DNA from: Methylotuvimicrobium sp. KM2
GTDB lineage: Bacteria > Pseudomonadota > Gammaproteobacteria > Methylococcales > Methylomonadaceae
Assembly: GCF_038051925.1 (NCBI RefSeq)
Contig: NZ_CP150634.1
Span: 4,410,300 to 4,474,299 of the forward strand
Length of the DNA stretch: 64,000 nucleotides
Direction of reading: 5' to 3'
A program made the translations under genes and the position numbers. This document shows, in pieces, positions 27,934 to 37,473 of this stretch. The first letter of the stretch is position 1. Every line of letters begins with the position of its first letter. The notes below the pieces were generated by a model. That model saw only the letters and a list, made by a program, of their open reading frames with translations. It was not told the DNA's origin and did not search any database.

Positions 27934-28764
27934 TCAATTCACCAGGTTGATACGCATCGACAAATCGATCGCTTTGATATTTTTGGTCAATGCGCCGATC
28001 GAAATAAAATCGACACCGGTTTCGGCAATTTTTTTAACGCTTTTCAGATCGATATTACCCGAAGCTTCCAATCCGACTCGGCCGCCGTTAAGCTTAACCG
28101 CAGTCTTCAAATCTTGAAGGCTGAAATTATCGAGCATGATACGGTCCGGCGCGGCAGCAAGCGCCTGTTCAAACTCCCGAAGGTTCTCCACTTCGATTTC
28201 GACCGGCAGTTCGGATATTTCGCGTGCCATTTGCACTGCTGCGGCAATCGAGCCCGCCGCAATGATATGATTTTCCTTGATCAAGATGCCGTCGAATAGG
28301 CCGATCCGATGATTAACGCAACCACCGCAAACCACTGCGTATTTTTGAAGTTTTCTCAACCCGGGTAGAGTTTTACGCGTATCGAGGATACGGCACTCCG
28401 TCCCGGCTACCGCATCGGCATATCCTCTAGCTTGCGTCGCGGTTGCTGACATTGTTTGTAGAATATTTAACGCACTTCGTTCGCCTGTCAACAAGGCACG
28501 AGCATTACCCTGCAAACGACATAGCACAGAATCCTTAGAGACCTTATCACCCTCGGTGACTAGCCATTCGACATGGACATTTTCGTCCAGGAACCGGAAC
28601 ACGGCATCGAAACAAGCGTGTCCGCACAAGACCATGTCTTCACGCGTGATGACTTCAGCTCGAGCGTTTTTATTTTCGGGAATGATTTGCGCGGTAATAT
28701 CGCCGGTACCGATATCTTCTTCGAGAAAAAGTTGGATTTGCTCAATAATGGACGATTGGTTCAT
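27934..28764 (-). CDS. nadC: Nicotinate-nucleotide pyrophosphorylase (carboxylating)
   Basis: Quinolinate phosphoribosyltransferase, which makes nicotinate mononucleotide from quinolinate and PRPP in de novo NAD synthesis. The family motifs are present: EEDIGTGDITA near the start, TRKTLPGLRKLQKYAVVCGG (substrate-binding Arg/Lys) and HRIGLFDGILIKENHI. The C-terminal barrel shows IMLDNF and EASGNI. The ATG at 28764 is preferred because GGAG lies about 9 bases upstream and the protein then begins at the usual place (276 residues). A longer frame would run into the divergent ampD start. Confidence 0.95.
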   Translation of the reverse strand: MNQSSIIEQIQLFLEEDIGTGDITAQIIPENKNARAEVITREDMVLCGHACFDAVFRFLDENVHVEWLVTEGDKVSKDSVLCRLQGNARALLTGERSALNILQTMSATATQARGYADAVAGTECRILDTRKTLPGLRKLQKYAVVCGGCVNHRIGLFDGILIKENHIIAAGSIAAAVQMAREISELPVEIEVENLREFEQALAAAPDRIMLDNFSLQDLKTAVKLNGGRVGLEASGNIDLKSVKKIAETGVDFISIGALTKNIKAIDLSMRINLVN

Positions 28765-28795
28765 ACTTTCGTACTCCGAATAATTATAAAACCCC

Positions 28796-29338
28796 ATGAA
28801 ACTCACCAATCACTGTCTCGATGATTGTAAGCAAAGGCCTTCACCGAATCATGACGAACGCCCCGACCCCGACGATATTTCGCTGGTTGTGATACATTGC
28901 ATCAGCTTACCGCCCGGCGAATTCGGCACGCCGCATATCGACCGCTTGTTTAGCAATACATTATGTCCCGGCGATCATCCTTATTTTCAAGACATTCATC
29001 AAATAAGAGTCTCGGCGCATGTGCTAATCCGAAGGACCGGTGAAGTCATACAATACGTCCCGTTCGATAAACGCGCCTGGCATGCGGGCCTTTCAAGCTT
29101 TCGAGGCCGCGAACGCTGCAATGATTTTTCAATCGGCATCGAGCTCGAAGGGACCGTAACGTCTCCCTATACCGACAAGCAATATGAGCAACTCGCGGCA
29201 ACGCTCAAATGCTTATTTGCACATTATCCGAAATTATCCAAACAAACGCTAACCGGACATAGCGATATTGCACCAGACCGCAAGACCGACCCGGGCCCGT
29301 CGTTCGATTGGGATAGACTGTTCGATTTGTTAACGTAG
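28796..29338 (+). CDS. ampD: 1,6-anhydro-N-acetylmuramyl-L-alanine amidase
   Basis: Cytosolic amidase of 180 residues that removes the peptide from anhydro-muropeptides during cell wall recycling. The zinc ligands are visible: His34 in VVIHCISLPPG, His155 in TGHSDIAP and Asp165 in RKTDPG; Glu117 is in the usual active-site strand. FGTPHIDRLF and FRGRERCNDFSIGIELEG are hallmark AmpD segments. It is divergent from nadC with 31 bases between starts. No ampE or ampG follows; a repeat-filled gap does. Confidence 0.95.
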   Translation: MKLTNHCLDDCKQRPSPNHDERPDPDDISLVVIHCISLPPGEFGTPHIDRLFSNTLCPGDHPYFQDIHQIRVSAHVLIRRTGEVIQYVPFDKRAWHAGLSSFRGRERCNDFSIGIELEGTVTSPYTDKQYEQLAATLKCLFAHYPKLSKQTLTGHSDIAPDRKTDPGPSFDWDRLFDLLT

Positions 29339-29594
29339 AGTTCGCTTCCGAGAACTCTTTCGAGCGAGCAGATCTGGATACTCATCGACAAGGTACGCGT
29401 AGCGTACCCCATACGCATCAAACTAAAAACGGCTAACCCGCATCACGCTCTTGTTCTCGCGCAGGGGCGCAGAGAGTTTTTCTCTCTCCTAAGCTCCAGC
29501 CCTCATTGTTATACATAAGTCATAAATTATCCTTTTGCCATCTTAGCCAATGTGGCCTCGATACACTTTATTGTCACTTAACACTCTCGGCCTT

Positions 29595-29618
29595 CCCTCA
29601 CCTAACGCTAGGTGAGGG
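29595..29618. repeat. 10-bp hairpin (CCCTCACCTA / TAGGTGAGGG)
   Basis: Perfect arms around the loop ACGC. The same CCTCACCTA...TAGGTGAGG palindrome recurs at 44813-44840, so it is a dispersed repeat in this genome. Confidence 0.7.
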
Positions 29619-29630
29619 ACGATCAGGGGA

Positions 29631-29669
29631 TCGCTCCCACAGAGCATCCGCCGCCCGCTGTGGGAGCGA
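29631..29669. repeat. 12-bp inverted repeat (TCGCTCCCACAG)
   Basis: Arms 29631-29642 and 29658-29669 are exact reverse complements around a 15-base GC-rich loop. TGTGGGAGCGACGCC is a frequent REP-type sequence in gammaproteobacteria. Confidence 0.7.
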
Positions 29670-29819
29670 CGCCTTCGTCGCGACTATCGAAGCCGCTAAC
29701 GCTCATACACCAAAAGGCTTTTCGGACGACACGACAACCTAGCGCTCGGTCGCTGTTTTTTGCACAATAGGAATATTTATACTTGTGTATAACGGCAAGA
29801 GCTCCAGCTTGGGAGTGTC

Positions 29820-29868
29820 TACCCTCAAGCTCCGCTTGCCGGGTGACATCAAGCAGAGCTTGAGGGTA
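29820..29868. repeat. 19-bp inverted repeat (TACCCTCAAGC)
   Basis: Arms 29820-29838 and 29850-29868 are complementary with one mismatch. Outside them lie AGCTTGGGAGT (about 29808) and a second hairpin CCCAAGTT/AACTTGGG (about 29875-29892). The 678-base gap from 29339 to 30016 is thus a chain of at least three palindromic repeats and holds no gene that I can support. Confidence 0.65.
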
Positions 29869-30016
29869 TGCATTCCCAAGTTAGAACTTGGGAACGAAAT
29901 AACACCGTTAGTTAAAGTGTTTTCTCAGCGCCCCTGCGCGAGATAATTTTCACGCTCTAAGTTAATTTTAGCGACATCCTTAGCTTGATGCGTAGGTAGC
30001 CGTACCCACCGTTTTT

Positions 30017-30490
30017 TCAAGAGGCTTCGCCTTTTTTGCCCAAACCGAAAGACTCGGCAATCATCAACGCGACACCGATCGTGATCGCCGAGTCGGCGAT
30101 GTTGAACGCCGGCCAATGCCAGTCTTGATAATAGACATCGAGAAAATCGATCACATAGCCGTAGGCGAGTCGGTCGATCAGATTGCCGACCGCCCCGCCG
30201 AGTACCAAGGCCAACGAAACCGCCAACAGGGTTTCATGCCGCTTGAGCCTTGCCAACCACATCGTGATCACAATGCTAATCACGAAAGCCAACGCGGCAA
30301 AAAACCAGCGCTGCCAACCGCCGGCTTCGCTCAAGAAGCTGAATGCCGCGCCGGTGTTATGCACATAGGTCAGATTGAAAAACGGCAGCACTTGAATCGA
30401 TTGATAAAGCTGCATGTTTGCCGCTACCGCCAGCTTGGTAATTTGATCCAGAATCAGCACGACAAACGATAACCAAAGCCATTTCAACAT
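30017..30490 (-). CDS. lspA: Signal peptidase II (prolipoprotein signal peptidase)
   Basis: Inner-membrane aspartyl peptidase that cuts lipoprotein signals before the lipidated Cys. The protein has 157 residues and four hydrophobic segments. Conserved motifs include DQITK near the start, NTGAAFSFL, NLIDRLAYGYVIDF and FNIADSAITIG, which carry the two catalytic aspartates. The ATG at 30490 is preferred because AAGGA lies about 8 bases upstream and because the longer frame would overlap ileS. It follows ileS by 16 bases in the common ribF-ileS-lspA order. Confidence 0.96.
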   Translation of the reverse strand: MLKWLWLSFVVLILDQITKLAVAANMQLYQSIQVLPFFNLTYVHNTGAAFSFLSEAGGWQRWFFAALAFVISIVITMWLARLKRHETLLAVSLALVLGGAVGNLIDRLAYGYVIDFLDVYYQDWHWPAFNIADSAITIGVALMIAESFGLGKKGEAS

Positions 30491-30506
30491 TCGACCCGTC
30501 CTTAAT

Positions 30507-33332
30507 TTAAGCGAAACGTCTGACTTCGCCGTCGCCAACGATATTCTCGACGCAGCGTCCGCATAATTCAGGATGATTCGGATCGACGCCGATATCGGCG
30601 CGTTGATGCCAGCAACGCACGCATTTGGCATGCTCGGATACCGAGACCTTTATCTTTAACCCTTCCAACTCGGCTTGTACGGCATCATCGGGACTCGACG
30701 CCAACTCTTGAACCGTTGCCGCCGACGTAATAAACACAAAGTGCAATTCGCTCTCGAGTTGTTTCAATACCGGGAAGTAACACTCGTCGGCATACAAAGT
30801 GACCTCGGCATTGAGGGATGCGCCGATCGCACCGGTTTTGCGTATCCGCTCCAATTCCTTGCTAACCGCTTCGCGCACGGCCATTACCTTTGACCAGAAA
30901 GCTCTGTTCATCGGAGAATCTTTGTCCAACTCGAAAAGCCCTTGGTACCAGGTCTCGAGAAAGACCGATTGACTGCGCTGCCCCGGCAAATAGTGCCAAA
31001 TTTCGTCGGCGGTATAGCTGATGATCGGCGACAGCCAGCGGCTTAACGCTTCGGCGACATGATACATCGCGGTTTGCGCGGACCTACGCGCCAAACCGTC
31101 CGCTTTCGCTGTATATTGACGATCTTTAATGATGTCGAGATAAAAACCGCCGAGGTCGACGGCGCAGAAGTTATGCACTTTTTGATAGACTTGGTGGAAT
31201 TGATAGCTTTCATAAGCGGCAACGACCTCTTGCTGCAAACAATAAGCGCGGTCGACGACCCAGCGGTCCAATGCCAACAGTTCGTTCGCCGGAACCGTAT
31301 GAGCTGCCGGATCGAAACCATCCAAATTGGACAACAAGAAACGAGCGGTATTACGCAAGCGCCGGTAGACATCGGAGGTTCTTTTCAGAATTTCGTCCGA
31401 GACATTCATTTCGGCGCGATAATCGGTCGCCGAAACCCACAGGCGCAACACATCGGCACCCAAGGTTTTCATGATCGTTTGCGGCGCGACGACATTGCCG
31501 CTCGATTTAGACATTTTTTTGCCGTCCGCATCGACTGTGAAGCCGTGCGTCAATACCGCCTTGTAAGGCGCGACACCTCGCATCGCGACCGATGCCAAGA
31601 GGGACGATTGAAACCAACCCCGATGCTGATCCGACCCTTCCAAGTACAAGTCTGCTGGAAAATCCAAATTCTCCCTGGCATCGAGTACGGCATAATGCGT
31701 CACGCCTGAGTCGAACCAGACATCGAGCGTATCTTGCATTTTTTCATAATGTTCGGCATCGGCACCGAGTAATTCGACCGCGTCCAATTCGAACCAGGCA
31801 TCAATGCCTTTTTGTTCAACGCGCAAGGCAACCTGTTCGATCAGAGCTTCGGTATTCGGATGCAAGTCGCCGTTTTCCTTATGCACGAATAACGCAATCG
31901 GTACGCCCCAGGTACGCTGACGCGACACGCACCAATCCGGGCGTCCGCCGACCATAGCTTCGATACGAGCCTGTCCCCAATCCGGTATCCATTGGACCTT
32001 GTTAATTTCCTCCAATGCCTTATCGCGCAAACCGTTTTTCTCCATCGAGATAAACCATTGCGGCGTCGCGCGAAAGATGATCGGCGTCTTATGCCGCCAG
32101 CAATGCGGATAACTGTGTAGCATCGATTCGTGATGCACCAGCTTGCCTCGCTCGGCCAACACTTCGAGCACATGATCGTTCGCTGTGAAGACATGCTCGC
32201 CGGCAAACAATTCGGTATTCGGCAAGAATACGCCGTTGTCGCCGACCGGATTGTCCACAGGCAAATCGTATTTTAAACCGACGACATAGTCTTCCTGACC
32301 ATGCCCGGGAGCGGTATGCACGGCGCCGGTGCCCGCCTCGATCGTGACATGATCGCCGAGAATCACCGGCACTTGCCGTTCGTAGAAAGGGTGCTGTAAC
32401 AGCAAATTTTCCAGCGCATCGCCTTTGCAATAGGCGATCACATGATACTCCTCGATGCCGTAACGGAGCATCGCATCCTTCATCAAGGCTTCGGCCAAGA
32501 CCAGCCTTTCCTTCGCGCCGTCTTTTTCGCATTGCACGACCGCATATTCCAATTCCGGGTTCAATGCAACAGCTTGGTTGGCCGGCAAGGTCCACGGCGT
32601 GGTCGTCCAAATCACCACCGAGAGCGGGCCTTCGCCTTCGTGCTCGGGCACATGATGACAGCGCGCTAAAAATGCGACTTCATCAATGACCTGAAAACGC
32701 ACATCGATCGCCGGCGAATGTTTGTCTTCATATTCGACTTCGGCTTCGGCCAGCGCCGAACCGCAATCGGTGCACCAATGCACAGGTTTAGCGCCTTTAC
32801 TGAGATGACCGTTTTTGCTGATCTTGCCGAGTGCGCGAACGATGTCTGCCTCGAACTTGTAATTCATCGTCAAATACGGGTTATCCCATTCGCCCAATAC
32901 GCCCAAGCGAATGAATTCGCCCTTTTGCATCTCGACTTGCTTAGCCGCGTAGTCGCGGCAGGCATTGCGGAATTGAGCCTCGGAAACTTTGCCGCCGGCC
33001 TTGCCGACTTTCTTTTCGACCATCAGTTCGATCGGTAAGCCATGACAATCCCAACCCGGAACGTAAGGCGCATCAAATCCGCTCAATGACTTGGACTTAA
33101 CGATAATATCTTTCAGAACTTTATTGACCGCGTGACCGATATGAATCGCACCGTTCGCATAAGGCGGGCCATCATGCAGAATGAAGCGAGGGCGCCCGGC
33201 AAATTCTTCCCTGATTTTCTGATACAGATCGATGTCGTTCCAAGCCGCCAGCCGCTCCGGTTCGCGTTGCGCCAGATTGGCCTTCATCGGAAAATCCGTT
33301 TTAGGTAAATTCAGTGTAGTTTTATAATCCAT
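30507..33332 (-). CDS. ileS: Isoleucyl-tRNA synthetase
   Basis: Class I aminoacyl-tRNA synthetase of 941 residues. The HIGH motif is in GAIHIGHAVNK and the KMSKS loop in GKKMSKSSGNVV. The editing (CP1) domain shows TTTPWTLPAN and the C-terminal zinc finger has CVRCWHQ...ELCGRC. WxxTWG, DQHRGW and similar class signatures are intact. It follows ribF by 15 bases and is co-transcribed with lspA. Nothing unusual is seen. Confidence 0.98.
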   Translation of the reverse strand: MDYKTTLNLPKTDFPMKANLAQREPERLAAWNDIDLYQKIREEFAGRPRFILHDGPPYANGAIHIGHAVNKVLKDIIVKSKSLSGFDAPYVPGWDCHGLPIELMVEKKVGKAGGKVSEAQFRNACRDYAAKQVEMQKGEFIRLGVLGEWDNPYLTMNYKFEADIVRALGKISKNGHLSKGAKPVHWCTDCGSALAEAEVEYEDKHSPAIDVRFQVIDEVAFLARCHHVPEHEGEGPLSVVIWTTTPWTLPANQAVALNPELEYAVVQCEKDGAKERLVLAEALMKDAMLRYGIEEYHVIAYCKGDALENLLLQHPFYERQVPVILGDHVTIEAGTGAVHTAPGHGQEDYVVGLKYDLPVDNPVGDNGVFLPNTELFAGEHVFTANDHVLEVLAERGKLVHHESMLHSYPHCWRHKTPIIFRATPQWFISMEKNGLRDKALEEINKVQWIPDWGQARIEAMVGGRPDWCVSRQRTWGVPIALFVHKENGDLHPNTEALIEQVALRVEQKGIDAWFELDAVELLGADAEHYEKMQDTLDVWFDSGVTHYAVLDARENLDFPADLYLEGSDQHRGWFQSSLLASVAMRGVAPYKAVLTHGFTVDADGKKMSKSSGNVVAPQTIMKTLGADVLRLWVSATDYRAEMNVSDEILKRTSDVYRRLRNTARFLLSNLDGFDPAAHTVPANELLALDRWVVDRAYCLQQEVVAAYESYQFHQVYQKVHNFCAVDLGGFYLDIIKDRQYTAKADGLARRSAQTAMYHVAEALSRWLSPIISYTADEIWHYLPGQRSQSVFLETWYQGLFELDKDSPMNRAFWSKVMAVREAVSKELERIRKTGAIGASLNAEVTLYADECYFPVLKQLESELHFVFITSAATVQELASSPDDAVQAELEGLKIKVSVSEHAKCVRCWHQRADIGVDPNHPELCGRCVENIVGDGEVRRFA

Positions 33333-33347
33333 CGTCGTTAACTTGAG

Positions 33348-34277
33348 TTAAATCAGTAAAATTTTTTTAGCTTCGGCCACATCGTGGACAATTTGCGCCT
33401 TTAGTTCTTCAAGCGAAGGAAAACGCATTTCATTTCTTATTTTCTTCTTGAAATGCACTTCGACATAGTTTCCATAAATATCGCGATTGAAATCGAATAA
33501 ATGGGTCTCCAAAATCACCTTCGAATCGCCACCCACGGTCGGCCGGGTACCGACATTGGCGATGCCGGGAATTTCCCGCCCATCGATGCCGGTCATGATA
33601 ACCGCGAATACGCCCTCGATCGGTGTGTTTTTGCGCGATAACTGAATGTTCGCGGTTGGAAACCCTATCGTGCGCCCTATCTTATCGCCATAGGCCACTC
33701 GACCACAAACCGAATAAGAACGCCCGAGCATGCCGGCGGCATAATCCAGGTCGCCTTCACCCAAGGCATCACGAATCATCGTACTACTGACCCGATGCCC
33801 ATCTATTTGATAAGAAGGTGTATCTTCGACCTGAAAACCGAACTCACAGCCCTTTTCCTTCAACATCGCGAAATTACCGCGCCGCGCCTTGCCGAAATGA
33901 AAGTCGTCGCCGACCACGAGATATTTGACATTCAGCCGTTTCAGCAAAATATCTTCGATAAAATCCTCGGCCTCCAAATCGGCAAAGAAGCGATTAAAAC
34001 GCAGTATCAATACTCGATCAATGGGAGATACCGAAAACTGAATGATTTTTTCCCGTAATCGAGTTAGACGCGACGGCGCATTGCTACCTTGAAAATATTC
34101 CAAAGGCTGGGGTTCGAATATCAAAGCGACCGACGGCAAGCCCATTTTCCGGCCTTGCCGTGCCAATTTGTCGATAACCGCCCGGTGACCTAAGTGCAAC
34201 CCGTCGAAATTGCCTATCGTCAGCACACAACCTTTCGGCATAGGTTCAATGTGAGCCAATCCTCTTATCAATCGCAT
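33348..34277 (-). CDS. ribF: Bifunctional riboflavin kinase/FAD synthetase
   Basis: Makes FMN and then FAD from riboflavin. The N-terminal adenylyltransferase domain has TIGNFDGLHLGHRAVI (nucleotide-binding HxGH) and VVGDDFHFGKARRGN. The C-terminal riboflavin kinase domain has GRTIGFPTANIQL and a VYAV-like strand. The ATG at 34277 gives 309 residues, close to the usual length; a TTG nine codons upstream is the alternative. It is the first gene of the ribF-ileS-lspA operon. Confidence 0.96.
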   Translation of the reverse strand: MRLIRGLAHIEPMPKGCVLTIGNFDGLHLGHRAVIDKLARQGRKMGLPSVALIFEPQPLEYFQGSNAPSRLTRLREKIIQFSVSPIDRVLILRFNRFFADLEAEDFIEDILLKRLNVKYLVVGDDFHFGKARRGNFAMLKEKGCEFGFQVEDTPSYQIDGHRVSSTMIRDALGEGDLDYAAGMLGRSYSVCGRVAYGDKIGRTIGFPTANIQLSRKNTPIEGVFAVIMTGIDGREIPGIANVGTRPTVGGDSKVILETHLFDFNRDIYGNYVEVHFKKKIRNEMRFPSLEELKAQIVHDVAEAKKILLI

Positions 34278-34571
34278 GAATACATCTTGCTGGAAAAACA
34301 GCAAATTCTAACATTATCCGGTCGCATGTGACCGACAAATTACACCCCAATCATAACAACAATTGCCGCGAATAAAATCCTCAACACAAAACACCAGCCG
34401 TTGCCGCCGGATCGAAAAACTCATCGGTAGCCGCATCGACTCCAAAAAGGCTGGCAATCAACATATCTCTAACGAAACCCAAAATATGCAAAAGCATCGT
34501 CATAACCTGACGATTATTGTTGTTTTAACAACCTACCTGCCCAAAACGACTATTTCTCGCATTATTAAAAA
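34278..34571. other. Divergent intergenic region ribF/rpsT
   Basis: Holds the promoters of ribF (minus) and rpsT (plus). Apart from the rpsT promoter listed separately I see no gene or strong repeat. Confidence 0.4.
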
Positions 34572-34600
34572 TTGACAATAGTAGCGCTACGCAAGATAAT
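34572..34600 (+). promoter_or_regulatory. Sigma-70 promoter of rpsT
   Basis: TTGACA (34572-34577), a 17-base spacer and GATAAT (34595-34600) give a near-consensus promoter about 41 bases before the rpsT start. Confidence 0.8.
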
Positions 34601-34640
34601 ATGCGGTCTTATTAACTCACCCTTTACGAATCGATACACT

Positions 34641-34904
34641 ATGGCTAACACAGCACAAGCAAAGAAGCGGGCGCGACAAGCGGAAAAAAGCCGCATTCGT
34701 AACGCTGGACAACGCAGCAATCTGCGCACCTTCATCAAAAAAGTTCTGACTGCGGTCAACGCAGGCGACAAAGAAAAAGCGCAAGCCGCTTTTCAAACTG
34801 CGGTTCCCATCATCGATTCCGCAGCCAACAAAGGACTGATACATAAAAACAAAGCCGCACGCAGCAAAAGCAGATTAAACGCCAAAATTCGCGGACTTGC
34901 TTAA
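34641..34904 (+). CDS. rpsT: 30S ribosomal protein S20
   Basis: Binds the 5' and 3' minor domains of 16S rRNA. The 87-residue protein starts MANTAQAKKRARQAEKSR, the standard S20 opening, and stays highly basic to the end (KSRLNAKIRGLA). The ATG at 34641 is chosen on this basis. The ribosome-binding site is poor, as in other rpsT genes that are limited at translation. A strong hairpin terminator follows. Confidence 0.98.
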   Translation: MANTAQAKKRARQAEKSRIRNAGQRSNLRTFIKKVLTAVNAGDKEKAQAAFQTAVPIIDSAANKGLIHKNKAARSKSRLNAKIRGLA

Positions 34905-34912
34905 TCGATAAA

Positions 34913-34943
34913 AAAGCCGAAAGCAACGCCCTTCGGCTTTTTA
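34913..34943. terminator. Bidirectional terminator between rpsT and proB
   Basis: AAAGCCGAAAG pairs with CTTCGGCTTT around a short loop, with an A-run before and a T-run after. It can end both the convergent rpsT and proB transcripts. Confidence 0.85.
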
Positions 34944-34952
34944 CCCTTCCCC

Positions 34953-36074
34953 TTACATTACCACCATATTGTCACGATGAATCAATTCCTCATCGTCCGC
35001 ATACCCGAGAATACGCTCAAATTCCGAACTTGGTCTTCCGACAACCTTTCTCACATCTTCCGCACTGTAATTAATTAAGCCTCGCGCAACCTCCATCCCT
35101 TGCGCACTCACGCAAGAAACCAATTCACCTCGCTGAAACCCGCCGATTACGTTTTTTACACCCACAGCCAACAAGCTTTTGCCTGCATCCCTTAAAACCT
35201 TTACCGCGCCGTCATCCAACTCCAAACGCCCCTTGACCTGCAGCTGCCCGGCCAACCAACGCTTTCTCGCCAATAACGGCCCAATACTCGGCACCATGTA
35301 AGTACCAACCGGCTTACCCGCCACGATTTCAGTAATCACATTCTCCGCCACACCAGCGGCGATCACTGTGGCTGCGCCGGAACGCGAAGCCAATCTTGCC
35401 GCTCGCACCTTGGTATACATCCCCCCTCGACCAAGCCCGCTCCGACTTTCGCCAGCCATGATATCGAGACTGACATCATTCACATTGATTTCCGAAACCA
35501 AACGCGCAGCAGGATCGACACTGGGATCTGCTGTAAACAACCCCTGCTGATCGGTCAAGATAATCAACAACTCGGCTTCAATCAGATTCGCCACCAAAGC
35601 ACCTAATGTATCGTTATCGCCGAAACGAATCTCTTCGGTCGCCACCGCATCGTTCTCATTAATAACCGGCACGACACCGAATTTGAGCAGCGCCAACAAC
35701 GTGCTTCTCGCATTTAAATAACGCCGCCGATCCGACAAGTCATCATGCGTCAACAAAACCTGCGCGGCATGCAATCCGTGTTGCTGAAAATTATTTTCAA
35801 AAACACGAACCAACCCCATTTGCCCCACCGAAGCCGCTGCCTGCAATTCATGCAATGTTTTCGGACGAATTCTCAAGCCTAAACGAGCCATACCCTCGGC
35901 TACCGCCCCCGAAGACACCAAAATCACTTCGATTCCGCGCGCACGCAAACTTGCCATTTGCTCAACCCAAGCCGCAATTGCCTCCTTGTTGAGACCTCTC
36001 CCACCAGCGGTCAATAAAGAACTACCGATCTTGACCACTACCCTTTTCGTTTTAGCAAAATCACTTCTGCTCAC
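34953..36074 (-). CDS. proB: Glutamate 5-kinase
   Basis: First step of proline synthesis: phosphorylates glutamate. The 373-residue protein has the amino acid kinase fold (VVVKIGSSLLT at the start, VSSGAVAEGMARLG, INENDAVATEEIRFGDND, GLGRGGMYTKVRAARLAS). A C-terminal PUA domain follows at about 280-370. Its start overlaps the end of obgE by 14 bases, so it is in the rplU-rpmA-obgE-proB transcript. ProA is not in the window. Confidence 0.97.
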   Translation of the reverse strand: MSRSDFAKTKRVVVKIGSSLLTAGGRGLNKEAIAAWVEQMASLRARGIEVILVSSGAVAEGMARLGLRIRPKTLHELQAAASVGQMGLVRVFENNFQQHGLHAAQVLLTHDDLSDRRRYLNARSTLLALLKFGVVPVINENDAVATEEIRFGDNDTLGALVANLIEAELLIILTDQQGLFTADPSVDPAARLVSEINVNDVSLDIMAGESRSGLGRGGMYTKVRAARLASRSGAATVIAAGVAENVITEIVAGKPVGTYMVPSIGPLLARKRWLAGQLQVKGRLELDDGAVKVLRDAGKSLLAVGVKNVIGGFQRGELVSCVSAQGMEVARGLINYSAEDVRKVVGRPSSEFERILGYADDEELIHRDNMVVM

Positions 36075-37092
36075 TGTCGCTCCGCCGCTCTTCCAAAAAT
36101 CTCATGATCGCGAACATCAATTCACGCGTTCCTTCACCCCGCAAGGCCGAAACCTTGAACACGGGCCCTTGCCATTCCAATTCGTCGACAATAGCTTGGC
36201 AATGCTGCTCCACCGAATCGGATTCAAGCCTATCGATTTTATTCAGCACCAACCAACGCGGCTTATCGGCCAAATCATCGCTCCACGACTTAACTTCTTG
36301 CATGATCTTACGCGCCGAAGAGACCGGCGAATCCATCGACTCATAAGGCATCACATCGATCAAATGCAGCAATAACCCGGTGCGCGACAAGTGCTTTAAA
36401 AACTGCAAACCCAATCCGGCACCTTCGGCCGCACCCTCGATCACACCGGGAATATCGGCGATAACGAAACTGCGCAAATCATCGACCCTAACCACACCCA
36501 AATTCGGATGCAAGGTCGTAAACGGATAATCGGCGACTTTCGGACGAGCCGACGACACCGCCCGTATCAGACTGGATTTACCGGCATTGGGCAAACCCAA
36601 AAGCCCGACATCGGCAATCAAAGTCAACTCCAGCTTGAGCATCCGATGCTCGCCTGGCGTCCCTTTCGTCGCCTGCATCGGCGTACGATTAATGCTGCTC
36701 TTGAACCGCGTATTTCCCAGACCATGAAAACCGCCTTGCGCGACCAGCAAGCGCTCACCCGCCCTGACCAACTCACCTAAAACCTCACCGGTTTCAGCCT
36801 CAGTCACCAAGGTTCCGGGCGGCACAAGCACCAAGCAATCCTCACCTTTCTTACCGGTACAGTTGCGGGCCATGCCGTTTTGCCCTCGCTGCGCCCTATG
36901 CACCGACTGATAACGAAAATCGACCAAGGTATTGACGTTTTCGGCGGCTACCAAATAGACACTACCGCCATCGCCTCCGTCGCCACCATCCGGCCCGCCT
37001 TTCGGAATATATTTTTCACGGCGAAAACCGACGGCGCCATTACCGCCGTCACCCGCTTCAACCCGAATCACCGCTTCATCAACAAATTTCAT
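36061..37092 (-). CDS. obgE: Obg/CgtA GTPase
   Basis: Ribosome-associated GTPase of 343 residues involved in 50S assembly and growth control. The N-terminal Obg fold is Gly-rich (GGDGGNGAVGFRREKYIP, GPDGGDGGDGGSVYL). The G domain shows GLPNAGKSSL (G1), DIPGVIEGA (G3) and NKIDR (G4). No long C-terminal extension is present. It lies in the usual place after rplU-rpmA. Confidence 0.97.
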   Translation of the reverse strand: MKFVDEAVIRVEAGDGGNGAVGFRREKYIPKGGPDGGDGGDGGSVYLVAAENVNTLVDFRYQSVHRAQRGQNGMARNCTGKKGEDCLVLVPPGTLVTEAETGEVLGELVRAGERLLVAQGGFHGLGNTRFKSSINRTPMQATKGTPGEHRMLKLELTLIADVGLLGLPNAGKSSLIRAVSSARPKVADYPFTTLHPNLGVVRVDDLRSFVIADIPGVIEGAAEGAGLGLQFLKHLSRTGLLLHLIDVMPYESMDSPVSSARKIMQEVKSWSDDLADKPRWLVLNKIDRLESDSVEQHCQAIVDELEWQGPVFKVSALRGEGTRELMFAIMRFLEERRSDSEQK

Positions 37093-37126
37093 CGCTTACA
37101 CGCCGCATCTTCATCCGTTCACAAAC

Positions 37127-37158
37127 AAAAAAGCCCCACCTTGAAGGGCGAGGCTTTT
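37127..37158 (-). terminator. Hairpin after rpmA
   Basis: On the minus strand AAAAGCC pairs with GGCTTTT, extended by CGCC/GGTG, followed by a T-run. It lies between rpmA and obgE and may reduce read-through so that ribosomal proteins exceed ObgE and ProB. Confidence 0.7.
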
Positions 37159-37195
37159 CATCAAACACTGCTTGCCGCGAATGCGGCGCAAGGTC

Positions 37196-37453
37196 TTATG
37201 CAGCAACAATACTGACAAACTTGCGTTTATTAGGTCCTTTGACCTGAAAAACGACCTTGCCCTCTGCCGTTGCAAATAAAGTATGATCTCTACCGCAGCT
37301 AACATTATCGCCCGCATGAAATTTAGTGCCGCGCTGACGCACGATAATATTTCCCGCTTTCACGACTTGGCCGCCGAACATTTTAACGCCCAAGCGTTTT
37401 GCATTGGAATCGCGACCGTTCCGAGTACTACCACCCGCTTTCTTATGAGCCAT
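37196..37453 (-). CDS. rpmA: 50S ribosomal protein L27
   Basis: Component of the large subunit near the peptidyl transferase centre. The 85-residue protein opens MAHKKAGGSTRNGRDSNAKR, which is the standard L27 N-terminus without a cleaved extension. KFHAGDNVSCGRDHTLFA is also conserved. It follows rplU by 20 bases. Confidence 0.98.
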   Translation of the reverse strand: MAHKKAGGSTRNGRDSNAKRLGVKMFGGQVVKAGNIIVRQRGTKFHAGDNVSCGRDHTLFATAEGKVVFQVKGPNKRKFVSIVAA

Positions 37454-37473
37454 TACCTTACTCCCGAAATAAT

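Noticed and set aside
29339..30016. Possible CRISPR-like array
   Set aside because: The palindromes are different sequences without regular direct repeats or spacers.
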